The notes: generated by a model not told the origin, from the sequence alone. Numbered from the stretch's first letter, positions 44,129 through 55,034 are shown. The stretch is DNA of 64,000 bases from Nereocystis luetkeana (GCA_031213475.1 JARUPZ010000034.1:4776940-4840939), one strand, 5' to 3'. Made by a program: numbers and translations.

Positions 44129-44484
44129 TCTTTTTTTTTTTTGCTCCTCCCATTCATTATCTTCGCACATCTTCTTCTTCTTTCTCTCTCTCCCTTCCAA
44201 CTCGTAACTCAGATCCGGGGTCACATAGCAGGCTCTTCTTCTCCCCCCTTCCCGCTACGGTACGTGCCTTCCTTTTGTATCGCGAGAATATTTCAGCCTT
44301 TTCTTCACCTCGTCGACTCGCATCGAAATTGTGTCTACCATACCCACGCTGCAAGGCGCTCTCAACAATTGAATCCTTTTTTATTTTTGCAAATAAAGTC
44401 AAAGTCCGACCCACCTGGGGCTCGAACCCAGGACTCAAACAAGTAGAATTCGAGGTTAACCACTTGAACCACCGGGGCGACCGG
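44129..44484 (-). mobile_element. SINE family S, copy 3, with tRNA-like head
   Basis: The minus strand starts GCCGGTCGCCCCGG. Pol III box A is TGGTTCAAGTGG and box B is GGTTCGAGCCCC, about 35 bases apart, with a T-arm stem CTGGG/CCCAG. The body holds GACTTTATTTGC, GAGAGCGCCTTGCAGC and CACATAGC; the end is GAATGGGAGGAGC plus an A-run. It is the longest copy in the window and no protein is encoded. Confidence 0.88.
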
Positions 44485-44599
44485 CACTGCACACAACTAA
44501 CTGCCTTGTTCTGGAGAAATCGGCTCGGAAATTAGCATCGAGGGGGGGGGGGGGGGGGGGCGTTGACTTAGTTGCGTGTTAGGGCCGTTCAGTTACTAT

Positions 44600-44745
44600 C
44601 ATATCACAAGCCTAAAGTTGGCGCAGAAGGGAGGGAGGTAGACTTGGTGCATGGGTTTCCTTTTGTTTCCGAGGTTTTCTTCTTTCGGGAAGGTTATGAG
44701 TGATCAATGTTGAAAGATCATGCTACACATTGTCGGATGGCAAGG
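44600..44745 (+). repeat. Repeat family G body
   Basis: GGCGCAGAAGGGAGGGAGGTAGACTTGGTGC, TTCCTTTTGTTTCC, TTTCGGGAAGGTTATGAGTG and CATTGTCGGATGGCAAG match 62985-63120 (+) and 55050-55215 (-). Confidence 0.75.
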
Positions 44746-44759
44746 GAAATAATAGTAAT

Positions 44760-45058
44760 ATACTATCGGAGAGCGTGTTGTCCAGAATTTCCAGATTTTG
44801 TGACGGATTTCTTGCGCACGTTTTCTTTTTCTTGGTTATCCTCCAGATTTTCCTGTTTGGTTTGTTTGTTTGTTTTGTTTCCCCCCTTCCAATTAGGTGG
44901 AAATTCACTTTCCTGATACATTTTTTTTTGCCCTTTGTTAATTTTCACAAATTATGACAGAACGAACGCCTCCGTATCTTTCTTGATACATCAGAATAAA
45001 AAAAACACACACACACACAAATCTGTGAATTCTGGAAAAACATCTCCTCCGATAATAA
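44760..45058. mobile_element. Foldback family F, copy 3
   Basis: ACTATCGGAGAGCGTGTTGTCC at left, GGAAAAACATCTCCTCCGATA at right. It lies next to a family G segment. Confidence 0.55.
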
Positions 45059-45449
45059 AAGTAACGCCCCTTATCTGTCTTATGTGTACGGTGTTTGTAA
45101 CAATAATGATGGTTTGATAAATGGCAATGTGCAGCAGCAGACAGCATGAGCTCCAACGCTGATGTGATGACTCAAAAACATCCCGAAAAAGAAGAAAAGA
45201 AAGAAAACCAAGGGAATGCCAATAATAAAAACACGGAGGCGTGTGTGTATCAGCCGGGGAAGATTGATTGCTTCGCTTGTTTTGTGTTCGTAGGGGCGTA
45301 CCGTGGAGTGACAATCGCTCGACCTTTCAACAATATCTTGGACTTCGCTGAGGCCGTGGATTGAATCGAAATAAATGGCAGGTGCGGGGGAGGACAAACC
45401 AATAGTAGAGGAAGGGACGTGTGGGATCCTGAAAAAAACTCAAATCAAC

Positions 45450-45558
45450 TATTACGGGGGGACCGTATTAAATAGGACCAAATATTGGTGGTAAAAATAG
45501 GGAAATATATAGGTTTTTGTGTGCACCGTAGGTCCTATTTACTATGTTCCCCCGTAGT
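45450..45558. mobile_element. MITE-A copy
   Basis: TATTACGGGGGGACCGTATTAAATAGG...CTATGTTCCCCCGTAG. The right terminus has lost the last AATA. Confidence 0.9.
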
Positions 45559-45604
45559 GTTGTCGTTGATGCAGTGATTAATGGTGCTGGGGGCACTTGA
45601 GCAA

Positions 45605-45619
45605 TCGCTAGCTGCTGCT

Positions 45620-45662
<43 letters not shown>
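45605..45662. repeat. CAG/CTG array
   Basis: GCAGCAGCAGCAGCAGCAGC, about 15 units, in no recognised gene. Confidence 0.9.
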
Positions 45663-45837
45663 TGCATGTAGCTCCGCGATCATGAAATAAATAGCCTCAG
45701 GATAAGAAGAACGGGAGTAGTAGGGCGCGCGCTCACTCTTTCTGGTGCCGGACGCTGGGCTAGGCTTACAAAATTGGAGAAAGAAAAATCCTGCTAAGCG
45801 GCAAGCGCGACGACACGACTTCCAGCTTATTACTGCC

Positions 45838-45838
45838 C

Positions 45839-45887
<49 letters not shown>

Positions 45888-46040
45888 CCTGGTGCAATAA
45901 TATAAGAGCCTACAGCAGTATAGGCCCGCCAGCAAAAGAGTGCCCAAGAAAGAACGATATATATATATATAACCTGGTGCAATAATATAGGAGCCTACAG
46001 CAGGTCCCGCCAGCAAAAAAGTGCCCAAGAAAGAACGTCG
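45838..46040. repeat. (TA)n array and ~85-bp tandem duplication
   Basis: (TA)22 at 45842-45886, then TAACCTGGTGCAATAATATA...GAAAGAACG twice (45886 and 45970 starts). Each unit is preceded by a TA run. Confidence 0.85.
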
Positions 46041-46586
46041 TGCTCGCTTTTGGGTCGAAGGTAGAAGAAAATTAGGTTGAGATAAACAAACAAACGGCTC
46101 AGTGGTGAACCCTACACTAAATCCTATATAATACTAGCCTATACTCAAGGTTTTTGGAAGATTTCGCCCCCGTAAGAATCTCAGGCTTGCCCAGATTTGG
46201 CATTTCTTGTTGGGGGGGGGGGCATACTGCAGTATGCAGAATCATGGCTGTTCAATATCAAGGATGACGTGTGTCACACTAACAAGGCTCTAAGGTTTGC
46301 TCATGGTAGTAATGTACCAGGTAAGTAAGTAAGCAAGCACACCATGGATCTGTGTTTTGTGGTTGGGCGGCCCGGCCGGCCCTTGCCGCTGTTCCACCCA
46401 TGATACCTCCGTGGGGACTCCCGAGATATCGACCTACCCAATGGTTGACATTTTTCTGGGGGGGTGTTACGAACCGTCTACATATGTACGAGCGGCAGGA
46501 GCGAACAAACAGCAAGCAGGGAGTATGTACTGCGAGAGCATTAACTATCTATCACGTCGAGCCTGTGCCGTGTACTGCTGTGTATA

Positions 46587-46696
46587 TATTACGGGGGGCC
46601 ACAGTTAATAGGATCAAATATTGTTAGTAAAAATGGTCCAATATATAGGTTTTTGTGTATACCGTAGGTCCTATTGACTACGGTCCCCCGTAATAG
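46587..46696. mobile_element. MITE-A copy
   Basis: TATTACGGGGGGCCACAG...CTACGGTCCCCCGTAATA. Confidence 0.92.
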
Positions 46697-46976
46697 AAAC
46701 CAACTACTTGGATCGTCCATCCACGAATCAATCACGCACGCAGTCAGTGGATGTTGCTGCAGGTAAGTCCACCATCACTTTTTTCTTTCTTTTTTTTGGT
46801 CGTCGTCGTCAATTTTTCCCTCCGAAGAAGCAAGCACCAAGAGGCGTAGCGTAATACATAGACAGATAGCCAGCCTATATGTGCTCAATCAAAGTCATTC
46901 CAAGGATGGTGTCACATCACAATAAGGCTCCTAAGGGTTGCTCATGCGTTACGTATATACTACAGTACCTGGTATG

Positions 46977-47086
46977 TATTACGGGGGACCATAGTAAATA
47001 GGACCAAATATTTTGAGTAAAAATTGGGAAATATATAGGTTTTTGTGCGTCCCGTAGGTCCTATTTACTATGGCCCCCTGGAATAG
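46977..47086. mobile_element. MITE-A copy
   Basis: TATTACGGGGGACCATAG...CTATGGCCCCCTGGAATA. It lies directly beside a TACCTGGTA motif at 46965-46973. Confidence 0.92.
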
Positions 47087-47093
47087 TAGCACA

Positions 47094-47300
47094 TACCACT
47101 CTGGACGGAAATATAAGGACCATTTAGGCATCAATATGAAGATCAAGCGGCTCTTATAGTTACGCCCATATGTGATAAGTATTTTCTTGTTGCCGGGTCG
47201 GCCCACCATGCTGCTGCTGCGCACCCCTCTGACCGGGAATATAATCACCATTTGGAATATTATCTGAATATCAAACGGGGATTACTTTCCCGGTCAGATC
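47094..47300. repeat. Foldback family I, two adjacent units
   Basis: CCACTCTGGACGGAAATATAAGG (47097) and CCCTCTGACCGGGAATATAA...ATTACTTTCCCGGTCAG (47224-47300). The second has its own inverted ends. Confidence 0.6.
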
Positions 47301-47488
47301 GATGTGAGCCTCGAGTTCCATCGTGTACCGTTGACATCCATGTACTTACTCCACCTGCTGCCATTGATCCATCCGCCCTTCTCTCATCTGACCCCCTCTC
47401 CTTAAGATCCTAAGCCACGTCCAGGCTCTGTGGGTCTGTCACACACCCCGCTGCCCCCCCCCCCCCCCCCCCCCCAACCCCCCCGCCC

Positions 47489-47524
47489 CCGATCGAGTAC
47501 ATCTCTCCTATCGAGTACACCCCC
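47489..47524. repeat. Family C end remnant
   Basis: GATCGAGTACATCTCTCC and TATCGAGTACACCCC only, next to a C-run. The rest of family C is missing. Confidence 0.6.
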
Positions 47525-47722
47525 CCCCCGCCCGCCGCTGCGGTTCTCCCATTGAAGCTTGACAGACACTCGTTGACGTTGCGCCGTTTCGCCAGCCAAA
47601 GTATTGATTTTGCGCTCTCAGCGATCCGCGCAGATTTTTTGCGATTTTTAAAGCCTGACTCGTATCCTATCCCAAGCATGTAATGCAACAAGTAGCACTG
47701 TGTTGACTGATTGACCCGCTAC

Positions 47723-47830
47723 TATTACGGGGAACCATATTAAACAGGACCTACGGTACACACAAAACCCATATATTTCGCAATTTTTACGTACAATATT
47801 CGGTCCTATTTACTATGGCCCCCCGTAATA
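47723..47830. mobile_element. MITE-A copy
   Basis: TATTACGGGGAACCATATTAAACAGG...CTATGGCCCCCCGTAATA. Confidence 0.92.
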
Positions 47831-47864
47831 ACGCTTTTAGCAGTGCAGTGTACATACACAAAAT

Positions 47865-47926
47865 ATTGCCTCTAATTCCAAGTGTTTTCCCCCCCCAATG
47901 GGAGTGCAGTCCTAAACGGGTCAACT
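47865..47926. mobile_element. MITE-B right half
   Basis: CTAATTCCAAGTGTTTTCCCC...GTGCAGTCCTAAACGGGTCAA without a left arm. Confidence 0.65.
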
Positions 47927-47933
47927 GCAATCC

Positions 47934-47950
47934 TATTACGGGGGACCATA
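47934..47950. mobile_element. MITE-A end fragment
   Basis: TATTACGGGGGACCATA only; the SINE head begins immediately after. No right arm was found downstream. Confidence 0.7.
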
Positions 47951-48273
47951 AGCCGGTCGCCCCGGTGGTTCAAGTGGTTAACCTCGAATTCTACTTGTTT
48001 GAGTCCTGGGTTCGAGCCCCAGGAGGGTCGGACTTTGACTTTATTTGCAAAAATTAAAAAAGATTCAGTTGTTGAGAGCGCCTTGCAGCGTGGGTAGGCA
48101 CAATTCGATGCGAGTCGACGAGGGAAGAAAAGGCTGAAATCTTCTCGCGATACAAAATGAAGGCACGTACCGTAGCGGGAAGGGCGGAGAAGAGCCTGCT
48201 ATGTGACCCCGGATCTGAGTTACGAGTTGGAAGGAGAGAGAGAAGAAGATGTGCGAAGATAATGTCATTAAGT
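47951..48273 (+). mobile_element. SINE family S, copy 4
   Basis: Head GCCGGTCGCCCCGG, box A TGGTTCAAGTGG, box B GGTTCGAGCCCC, then the body to GTGCGAAGATAATG, where it stops short of the usual GGGAGGAG-A tail. Its 5' junction lies after GGGGACCATA of a MITE-A fragment. Confidence 0.88.
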
Positions 48274-48279
48274 TTCTTG

Positions 48280-49130
48280 ACTTGATTTTATTTTGATTGG
48301 CATGACCACTCCTGTGGTATTTTTCTGATGATACTTGTGATTTAGGTTTTTGACAAGGCTGAAGTGAGACTAGGAAGCGCCTGGGGGCGTGTGCGGTCCA
48401 CATGAAAATGTTTTCCGACGAGGGAAGGTCTGGATAGTATTCGGAAATTGAGAGAGGTCGGTAGGACTGAAGAGACACTGATATATTTGAATCAATTCCG
48501 CGGAAAATGCCGTTTTACCTGGCTGAATCCGAGAAGAATGCCGTTTTACCTGGCATTGGATTTCGGTATTTTTATATGTTTGCAATGGAACAGAGAGGCT
48601 TTGGATTTGATCGTTGAACAATGATATGAGGATTTGAGTGTTGATTCGAGGATTTGATTTTTGAGTTGCAGATTGAATTTTTGAGTTTCTGAGTTTGGTA
48701 TGAGGTGAATTGGATATTGCGATATATCAACCCTGCTATTTCGTGCCTTGTCATGCACCGGAACAGGGGGGACATTGGTAGGGTCGTGTACAGTGTTACC
48801 GACCTGGGGGGATATTGGAGTATGGTCGTGTATAGTGAGCAGGGGGGATGTTGACTGTGCTCAAGAACACGATCCGTAAGATCCATCGTAGATTGAGGAG
48901 TTCCATGCTGAACAGGGATTCTGGTGGTAGGGTATTGGGATGTCGGGGTAACGTGTACCCCACCAATACCACTCGTTAGATGTAGCTCCATAGGAGACGA
49001 GTCAGCTCGACAGCTCGGATGTATAATATAAGATGAGTTCCGTGTTATTGTCTGGAGCAACCACGCGTTCCCGTGCCAGCTGCGTCTATACCTTTGGAGA
49101 TCAATCAATGAATGGGATGAGAAGAAAAAA
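48280..49130. other. No recognised gene
   Basis: Unique-looking sequence with small internal repeats (GATTTGAGTGTTGATTCGAGG; CCGTTTTACCTGGC twice at 48510 and 48543). Open frames are short and unfamiliar. Confidence 0.5.
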
Positions 49131-49137
49131 ATAAATA

Positions 49138-49232
49138 ATAGTAAATGGGACCAAATAATGTTAGTAAAAATAGGTAAATGTCTAGGCTTTTGTGTGTTCC
49201 GTAGGTCCTGTTTAATATGGTCCCCCGTAGTA
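49138..49232. mobile_element. MITE-A copy lacking left terminus
   Basis: Starts at GTAAATGGGACCAAATAATG and ends AATATGGTCCCCCGTAGTAA. Confidence 0.85.
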
Positions 49233-49870
49233 AGTAATGTGTTCTATGTGTCCCCGCATCCTGAGTGCAAGCATACCTGGTAGTTATAAAGGGGGATACG
49301 ATACCCTTTCATATTGATACCTACATCGGACAGACAGACAGATAAATAGATCATGATCTGTAGATCAATACGTAACATCGACTCCTAGTGTGTTCGCCGT
49401 TTTTTATTTGAGATGGGTGAGAAACGAAAGGCCCGTATATCGACCAGATGCATCCCACCCGGCAACACAAATATGTGCTCGCAAGAGCTGTGCGTCATAC
49501 AGATAGATAGATCCTGCTCGGCCTAAACAAATAAACAGCCCTCGTTAAGATCGACCCTATAAGCGGCACTTCTTTTTCGTCAACTTTGCCCGAGAGGGGT
49601 CAGCACAAGCTACAAGCTACGTGGTATTGCAAGCAGGACGTAGCCTCCGCTACCCCGCGTACCAGGCCTATACAGGACCGTTGACGCCAAACGAACGACC
49701 CGCTGGTGTACCGTCCTCCTTCCCATCCCCCGGTGCACCATCAGCGTCGACTAACTGCCTTACCTTGGGCATTCTGCTACCGGCTTTCGGTGGCCGGTTC
49801 GGTTCGCCCACAAGCCGACTTTCTCCTTCCCGCTATAAATAGCCACTGAACGACCTCGGCCCCATCTAAC

Positions 49871-49966
49871 TTAACCCCTCTAGAGCCGCAGTCCCGTTTT
49901 GGGGACAAACTACTTGAAATTAGACTGGTTTGTCCCCAGAACGGGACTGCGGTTCTAAAAGGGTGA
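49871..49966. mobile_element. MITE-B copy 9
   Basis: TTAACCCCTCTAGAGCCGC...GCGGTTCTAAAAGGGTGAA, arms nearly perfect. Confidence 0.9.
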
Positions 49967-50020
49967 ACGCCCACCACTTGCAGGAGGGGTAAAAAAACTT
50001 CGTGCAATACAATAGTATCA

Positions 50021-50142
50021 TATTACGGGGGATAATAAATACCCTGGTAGTAAATAAGATCAAATATGGTGGGTAAAAAATAGCTGAATATATGGGCTTA
50101 TGGGAGTACCGTAGGCCCTATTTAATATGGTCCCCCGTCATA
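50021..50142. mobile_element. MITE-A array member 1
   Basis: TATTACGGGGGATAATAAATACCCTGGTAGTAAATAAG at left: the ACCATAG segment is altered and carries CCTGG. Right end AATATGGTCCCCCGTCATA. Confidence 0.85.
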
Positions 50143-50147
50143 TTAAT

Positions 50148-50254
50148 ATCATGGGGGGCCATAGTTAATAGGACCTATGTTATACATAAAAAACTATATA
50201 CTTGACCATTTTTACCAACAATATTTCGTCCTACTAACGATGGTCCCCCGTAAT
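50148..50254. mobile_element. MITE-A array member 2
   Basis: ATCATGGGGGGCCATAG...CGATGGTCCCCCGTAAT, interior in the opposite orientation to members 1 and 3. Confidence 0.88.
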
Positions 50255-50362
50255 GTTACGGGGGGCCATAGTTAACAGGACCAGATATTGTTAGTAAAAA
50301 TGTTAAACATATAGGTTTTTATGTATACCATAGGTGCTGTTAACTATGGTCCCCCGTAATAG
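50254..50362. mobile_element. MITE-A array member 3
   Basis: GTTACGGGGGGCCATAG...CTATGGTCCCCCGTAATA, sharing its left boundary with the right end of member 2. Confidence 0.9.
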
Positions 50363-51139
50363 TAAGTTTTCGGTTTTTGTGTTGTGAGTGGGGTTTTTTT
50401 CCCTTTGTTGTTATTATTGAGTCGGAGAACGTTGACGAGTGATGGGCGTCAAATCTACCGTAGTCCAACAGGCTACTGCTTGTATTCCAGTAGGCTACTG
50501 CAATAATAGGCTACTACTGCTGTACGACGTAGTTCAGTTTGGGGGACTGTATGTATGTGGTCCAGTAGGTTTGCCTTTGTTGGGCTTTCCCTTCGGTTTT
50601 CTTCTTTCGTCGGGGCATGTTTTTTTTTGTTGATCAACGTTGATGAAGGTCATGCATGTCCTGCGCTTTTATCGGAAGGCAAACGCCGTGAGTAATTACA
50701 ATTCACAATTAATAATAATAACGGATATATAAACCCGAACGAAAACAACCGTCCGTTCGGTTCACCCCTTTTGGTCGGATAAAATATCGAAAGTTTCGAT
50801 GAATCGCAACATCAGAACCTTCGATATATCGTATATATGCATCGAGCGTGTCTTATTTGCCTTTCCCTCCCCTGGCATCCCCGTGTTTTTTTCTGCAGAT
50901 AGATACCGTACGTAACGAAAGCTTCGATGTGTATACCAACATCAACTATCGAAATCGTCTCGATTACCTGGTACCTTTTTTGTGTATCGTATATCGGACT
51001 CGATTCCTATATCGATACGCCATCACTCGTGAAATGGATACATTCACAATCCGCTTGGACAAGTACCATCATGGGTGTGTCCGGGATGTGTCGTAGGATG
51101 CAAACGGCGGATTAATGTGGAGACAGTGCGGCACACAAC

Positions 51140-51320
51140 AATACCAACAGCAGCAGCAGCTACAGGACAAACAACAAACATAAAAGAACACTGCGTACGA
51201 GTAGCAACAAAAACAACAATTGGTTTAATTTAACACAAACAATCAACGACAGCAAGCAACAACATCATCGACTTCAACAGCAACAGCAGCAACAAACAAC
51301 AACAGCAGCAACATCAACCA
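51140..51320. repeat. CAG/CAA-rich tract
   Basis: AACAACAGCAGCAACATC words over 180 bases. Not in a supported exon. Confidence 0.65.
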
Positions 51321-51697
51321 CCTCCATTTTCTACTTTCCGATATTTTATCATGTTTTTGGTGTGCTGCTGCAGTGTGTTCGTAATATCTAAAAACAACTG
51401 GTAAAGTTGTACCGGCATTTTATTTATACTCGTGATGTGCCTATGCCTAGCCTATACACGTGTAATTGTGGTTGGACATCGTGTCGAAATTTTCGATGAA
51501 TCGGAATCGTATCCAACTTAGTTTTTTGCCCTCCCTCCCTCCTCCCTTCTAATAACTGCTGTCTGTACGTACACCCTCATGTTTTGTTTTTTCCTTTCCT
51601 TTTGGCAGATGTACACGACTGAACGCAAGCTTCGACCTATATGTACAGGTATATATATATATATACCACGAACATCGAAATCGTATCGAGTACGATT

Positions 51698-51745
51698 TCG
51701 ATGTTGTTGTTGTTGTTTTTGTTGTTGTTGTTGTTGTTGTTGTTC

Positions 51746-51795
<50 letters not shown>

Positions 51796-51797
51796 GG
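51698..51797. repeat. (GTT)n array
   Basis: TGTTGTTGTTGTTGTTGTTG with two TTT interruptions, flanked by an inverted ATCGAAATCGTATCGA / GTATCGAGATCGATTCC pair. Confidence 0.92.
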
Positions 51798-51842
51798 TAT
51801 CGTATCGAGATCGATTCCGATGTCGATATCCCGAAGCTACTA

Positions 51843-51940
51843 TTAACCCCTTTAGTACCGCAGTCCCGATTTGGGGGCAGACCGGTCTAATTCCAAGTGG
51901 TTTGTCTCCAAAGCGGGACTGGGGTCCTAAAAGGGTCAAT
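51843..51940. mobile_element. MITE-B copy 10
   Basis: TTAACCCCTTTAGTACCGC...GGGGTCCTAAAAGGGTCAA. Confidence 0.88.
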
Positions 51941-51971
51941 ACCCGTTTGTAGTCCCTATAATATAGCTATG

Positions 51972-52380
51972 GTAAGCCGGCGTCCCCGGTGGCTTAGTAT
52001 TTATTAATAGGTGGTCCGCGTGCTTTACTAAGATCAATGTCGTGGGATCAAGCCTCACCGAGTGCATGCATACTCCCGGTGGCTTGGTGGGTGGTCCGCG
52101 TGCTTGCTATTTAAGATCAACGTCGTGCGTTCAAGCCTCACCGAGTGCACGCATACTCACTCGTAAGGGCTTTTTCCTGCGTAAAATTAAACTAACGGAA
52201 AGCGCGAGGGAGAGCCTGAGTATGCAACACCGGATGAAAATCGACGAGCGGTGGGAATGCTGAGAATCATATGCGCGACAAAAATGAAAGCTTGAACCGG
52301 GGGGGGGAAAGGAGAAGAAGGGACGACATCTACCTGTGACCACGGCTTGTCCAGAAGATCGCTGAGGGCAAAACCTCCTA
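51972..52380 (+). mobile_element. SINE-like element with doubled tRNA-like head
   Basis: The phrase CCCGGTGGCTTAGT...GGTGGTCCGCGTGCTT...TTCAAGCCTCACCGAGTGCA occurs twice (51977-52069 and 52073-52160). It resembles box A (TGGCTTAGTGG-like) and box B (GTTCAAGCC). A body with CGACGAGCGGTGGGAATGC and GACAAAAATGAAAGC follows, reminiscent of family S. The Pol III assignment is tentative. Confidence 0.5.
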
Positions 52381-52492
52381 CGAGTCAAGCCGGGAAGGGA
52401 AAGGGATGATAATACACAGCAGTCAGTGGTGGCCCCTCTATGTACTGCACTATACATAGCGGCCACCCGCACTACTATTACAGGGGACCATA

Positions 52493-53827
52493 CGCCGGCC
52501 AAGTGTACAAACAAACGACCGAGTTTGTGTATCTGGGCGGGGCTATCAGCGCAGATTGGACGGGCAGAAGTGTCGAGGTAACGCGTCGACTCCAGAGGGC
52601 ATGGGCATGCTTCGGACGGTATAAGATGGAAATTTATGACCGCCCGGGTGTGCGCCTACGCCTGAAGGTGCGAATGCTGAGAGCCGAGGTGATCGAAACG
52701 TTGCTCTACGGTTGCGTTACTTGGAGCCCGAGCAAGACTGATGACGGTAGGCTACGGGAGGTCCACCACAGGATGCTCCCCCGATGCATCGGCTGGCGAA
52801 AACGAAAGCGCGAAGACAACATTCTATCCTATGCTAGCGCGCTTCTCAGGACAAAATCTGAAAGCGTTGAGACGACGGTACGCAGACGTAGGCTCTTGTT
52901 TGCGGGCTTTGTGACACGCATGGGAGAGGAGCGTCTGGCGAAGAGGGTGATGTTTGGGGAGATGGTTGGGGGTAAGGGTTACTCCGGAGAACAGGAGTGG
53001 GACTGGATGAGGTACCTTGAGGAGGACCTCAAGGAGTTCGGCATCAAGCTCGAAGGGTGGCGCGATGCAGCACAGAAAGCCGGCAGATGGGGTCGACGGG
53101 TCGAGGAAGGGGCGGAGGCCTTCATGGGGAAATGGCATACAGATGAGAAGGAGGCATCGGCAGAACGGCATAGAATAGCTGCAACCACGACCACAGCCGT
53201 TGACGCCAACGCGAGTGTGCAGAATGGCAGGGAAGAGGGGGGGGGCGAAAGGGGGACGAGGGGGAATGGGGGGGGGGAGGGGGGGGGAGGCGGTCTGCCC
53301 AACAGACTGAAGCCTGGTTACGGCCATCATCGTCATGATGCACTCCCTTCTTTGGGACCCAAGTAACTAGCATGGTGCCACCTGGGCAACTTTGCGTGTC
53401 TGTATGCTCCAGTGCCTGCCTTTCGTATTTTCTTTCCCCCCCGCCCGTGATTATCGCTTTTTTGTCCCTTCTTTTTTTTTCCTTTTTTTTTTTTTTCATT
53501 TTTCCTTCATTCCCGTTTGTTTGTACCTCTTTGTGTCTTTGTTAGTATGGTCCGTTTTGCCTTTTTTTTTGCGTTTTGCTATCTGTTTTTGTTTTGTTTT
53601 GTTTTTTTTGCTTAGCTTCATCTTCTTTTTTAGGTTTTTTTCTGCTATTAATAGTCTCCTTTTTGCTTCCCTGGTGTCCGCAGTGAGTGGTGGAGTGCGT
53701 ATGCTTGTTCTTTGTTTTTGCCTCTGTTTTTACTTGAGGTATTTCTTCCACTCCAGAGTTATTGGAGCCTGTCCTGCGACCACGGACTGCATTGAATTGT
53801 GAGTTAATGTGAGAACAACAACAACAA
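52493..53827 (+). mobile_element. LINE copy 2, 5'-truncated
   Basis: Starts CGCCGGCCAAGTG, corresponding to position 1473 of copy 1, and runs to the GAGAACAACAACAACAA tail. It is an inverted, nearly identical repeat of 145-1473. Differences seen include the length of G-runs and a few substitutions (GTGTGCAGAATGGCAGGG against the copy 1 equivalent). Confidence 0.92.
52501..53366 (+). pseudogene. LINE RT C-terminal remnant
   Basis: Open for 288 codons: QVYKQTTEFVYLGGAISADW, VIETLLYGCVTWSPSKTDD, LREVHHRMLPRCIGWRKRKR, DWMRYLEEDLKEFGIKLEGW. It lacks the polymerase palm, including YADD, so it cannot be active. The apparent start ATG at 52440 belongs to flanking and MITE-A sequence. Its intact frame suggests the insertion is recent. 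Confidence 0.88.
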
Positions 53828-54375
53828 GTAAATAGGGCCAAATATTGTTAGTATAAATACCGAAATATATAGGTTTTTGTATGCACCGTAGGTCCTATTT
53901 ACTATGGCCCCCCGTAATAGCTTTGTCAAGCGGTTCCACGCTACGTATAGGGGGAATTCGGCACTACTGCTGTAGAGGGATCCTTCTACTGTTTATTATT
54001 AATATTGTACCAGGTATTTATCTTTTTTTTTTTTACGTACGTACACCAGGTAGCCTAAAAATACAGGACCCAGTCCGAGTTGAATCGAATATCCTCTTAA
54101 ATACCGCAGCCTCAGCAGCAGTGCGAGGAAGAAGAGTCCTCTCTTTGTTACGCATCAGTCTTCCATTATTGAATAAAGGCTCACAATCTACGCCTCCCTC
54201 CCTCCCGCCACTTGACAACCCTCGTTTATCGACTCGACCTCATGCGCAGGAGCGTCCTGCACAAAAAGAAAACGCGGGTATTTATTTCGGCCACCCCGCG
54301 TATTTTTGACGCCTCCAAAACACGCGGCGGAGCCACGTGACTTACTGCCCCTGCAGACCTCGATCCCCCCAAATG

Positions 54376-54440
54376 GTTGGGGTTAGGGTTAGGGTTAGGG
54401 TTAAGGTTTAGGGTTAGGGTTTTCTTTAGGGTTGGTCTGG
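54376..54440. repeat. Interstitial TTAGGG tract 1
   Basis: GGTTAGGGTTAGGGTTAGGG, then TTAAGGTTTAGGGTTAGGG, with one TTTAGGG. It is short and internal. Confidence 0.9.
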
Positions 54441-54888
54441 GCCGACGTGCAAGGTTAAAATTGACGACACACGGCCTCGTTTGGTTCTACAAGCTACGAG
54501 CAGCACACCTCAGGCAGAGAAGATCATTCCCGGCTGGTGATCTACAGTACCAGGTAGATATTTTCAGGGCAGATCTAGTCCCTTGGATCTGCATGATCTG
54601 TATGATCTGTATGATCTAGCTCGTGTCGACGCGTGGGAGCCGTACATATAATATGTATGATCTACAGCGATGTACAGCGCATGCTTCCTGCGCTGGACCC
54701 GTGCTTTGACGGTGGCCCATAACCTGATATACAGTACTGCTATGAAGGTCTTATTAATATTAATAGTTCGTTGGGCTACTGGTGAAAAAATTAACCAAAT
54801 ACCGACGTACCCGATCTAAGCCTTGTAACCCCCCCCCCCCTCGTATGGGGCCGTGCGTCCTACTAATAGCCCGCTGCTCTCGACAATC

Positions 54889-54913
54889 TCTGGGTTAGGG
54901 TTAGGGTTAGGGA
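54889..54913. repeat. Interstitial TTAGGG tract 2
   Basis: GGGTTAGGGTTAGGGTTAGGG, 450 bases from tract 1 and in the same orientation. Confidence 0.9.
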
Positions 54914-54984
54914 CTCGGGAAGAGTGCTTTATCAGATTCTTGACATGAAAAAATACTTTTCTTTTAAGCGTTTTCATGGTGGAC

Positions 54985-54999
54985 GTGAGATTATTATTA

Positions 55000-55034
<35 letters not shown>

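Larger units (their letters stand above)
52476..53920. mobile_element. MITE-A copy split by LINE copy 2
   Basis: TATTACAGGGGACCATA (52476-52492) and GTAAATAGGGCCAAATATTG...CTATGGCCCCCCGTAATA (53828-53920) together form one complete MITE-A. The LINE sits exactly between ACCATA and GTAAATAG. Confidence 0.92.

Noticed and set aside
47951..48040. A functional tRNA gene at the SINE heads
   Set aside because: The A and B boxes are good, but the acceptor and anticodon stems do not pair convincingly and the head is always linked to the SINE body.
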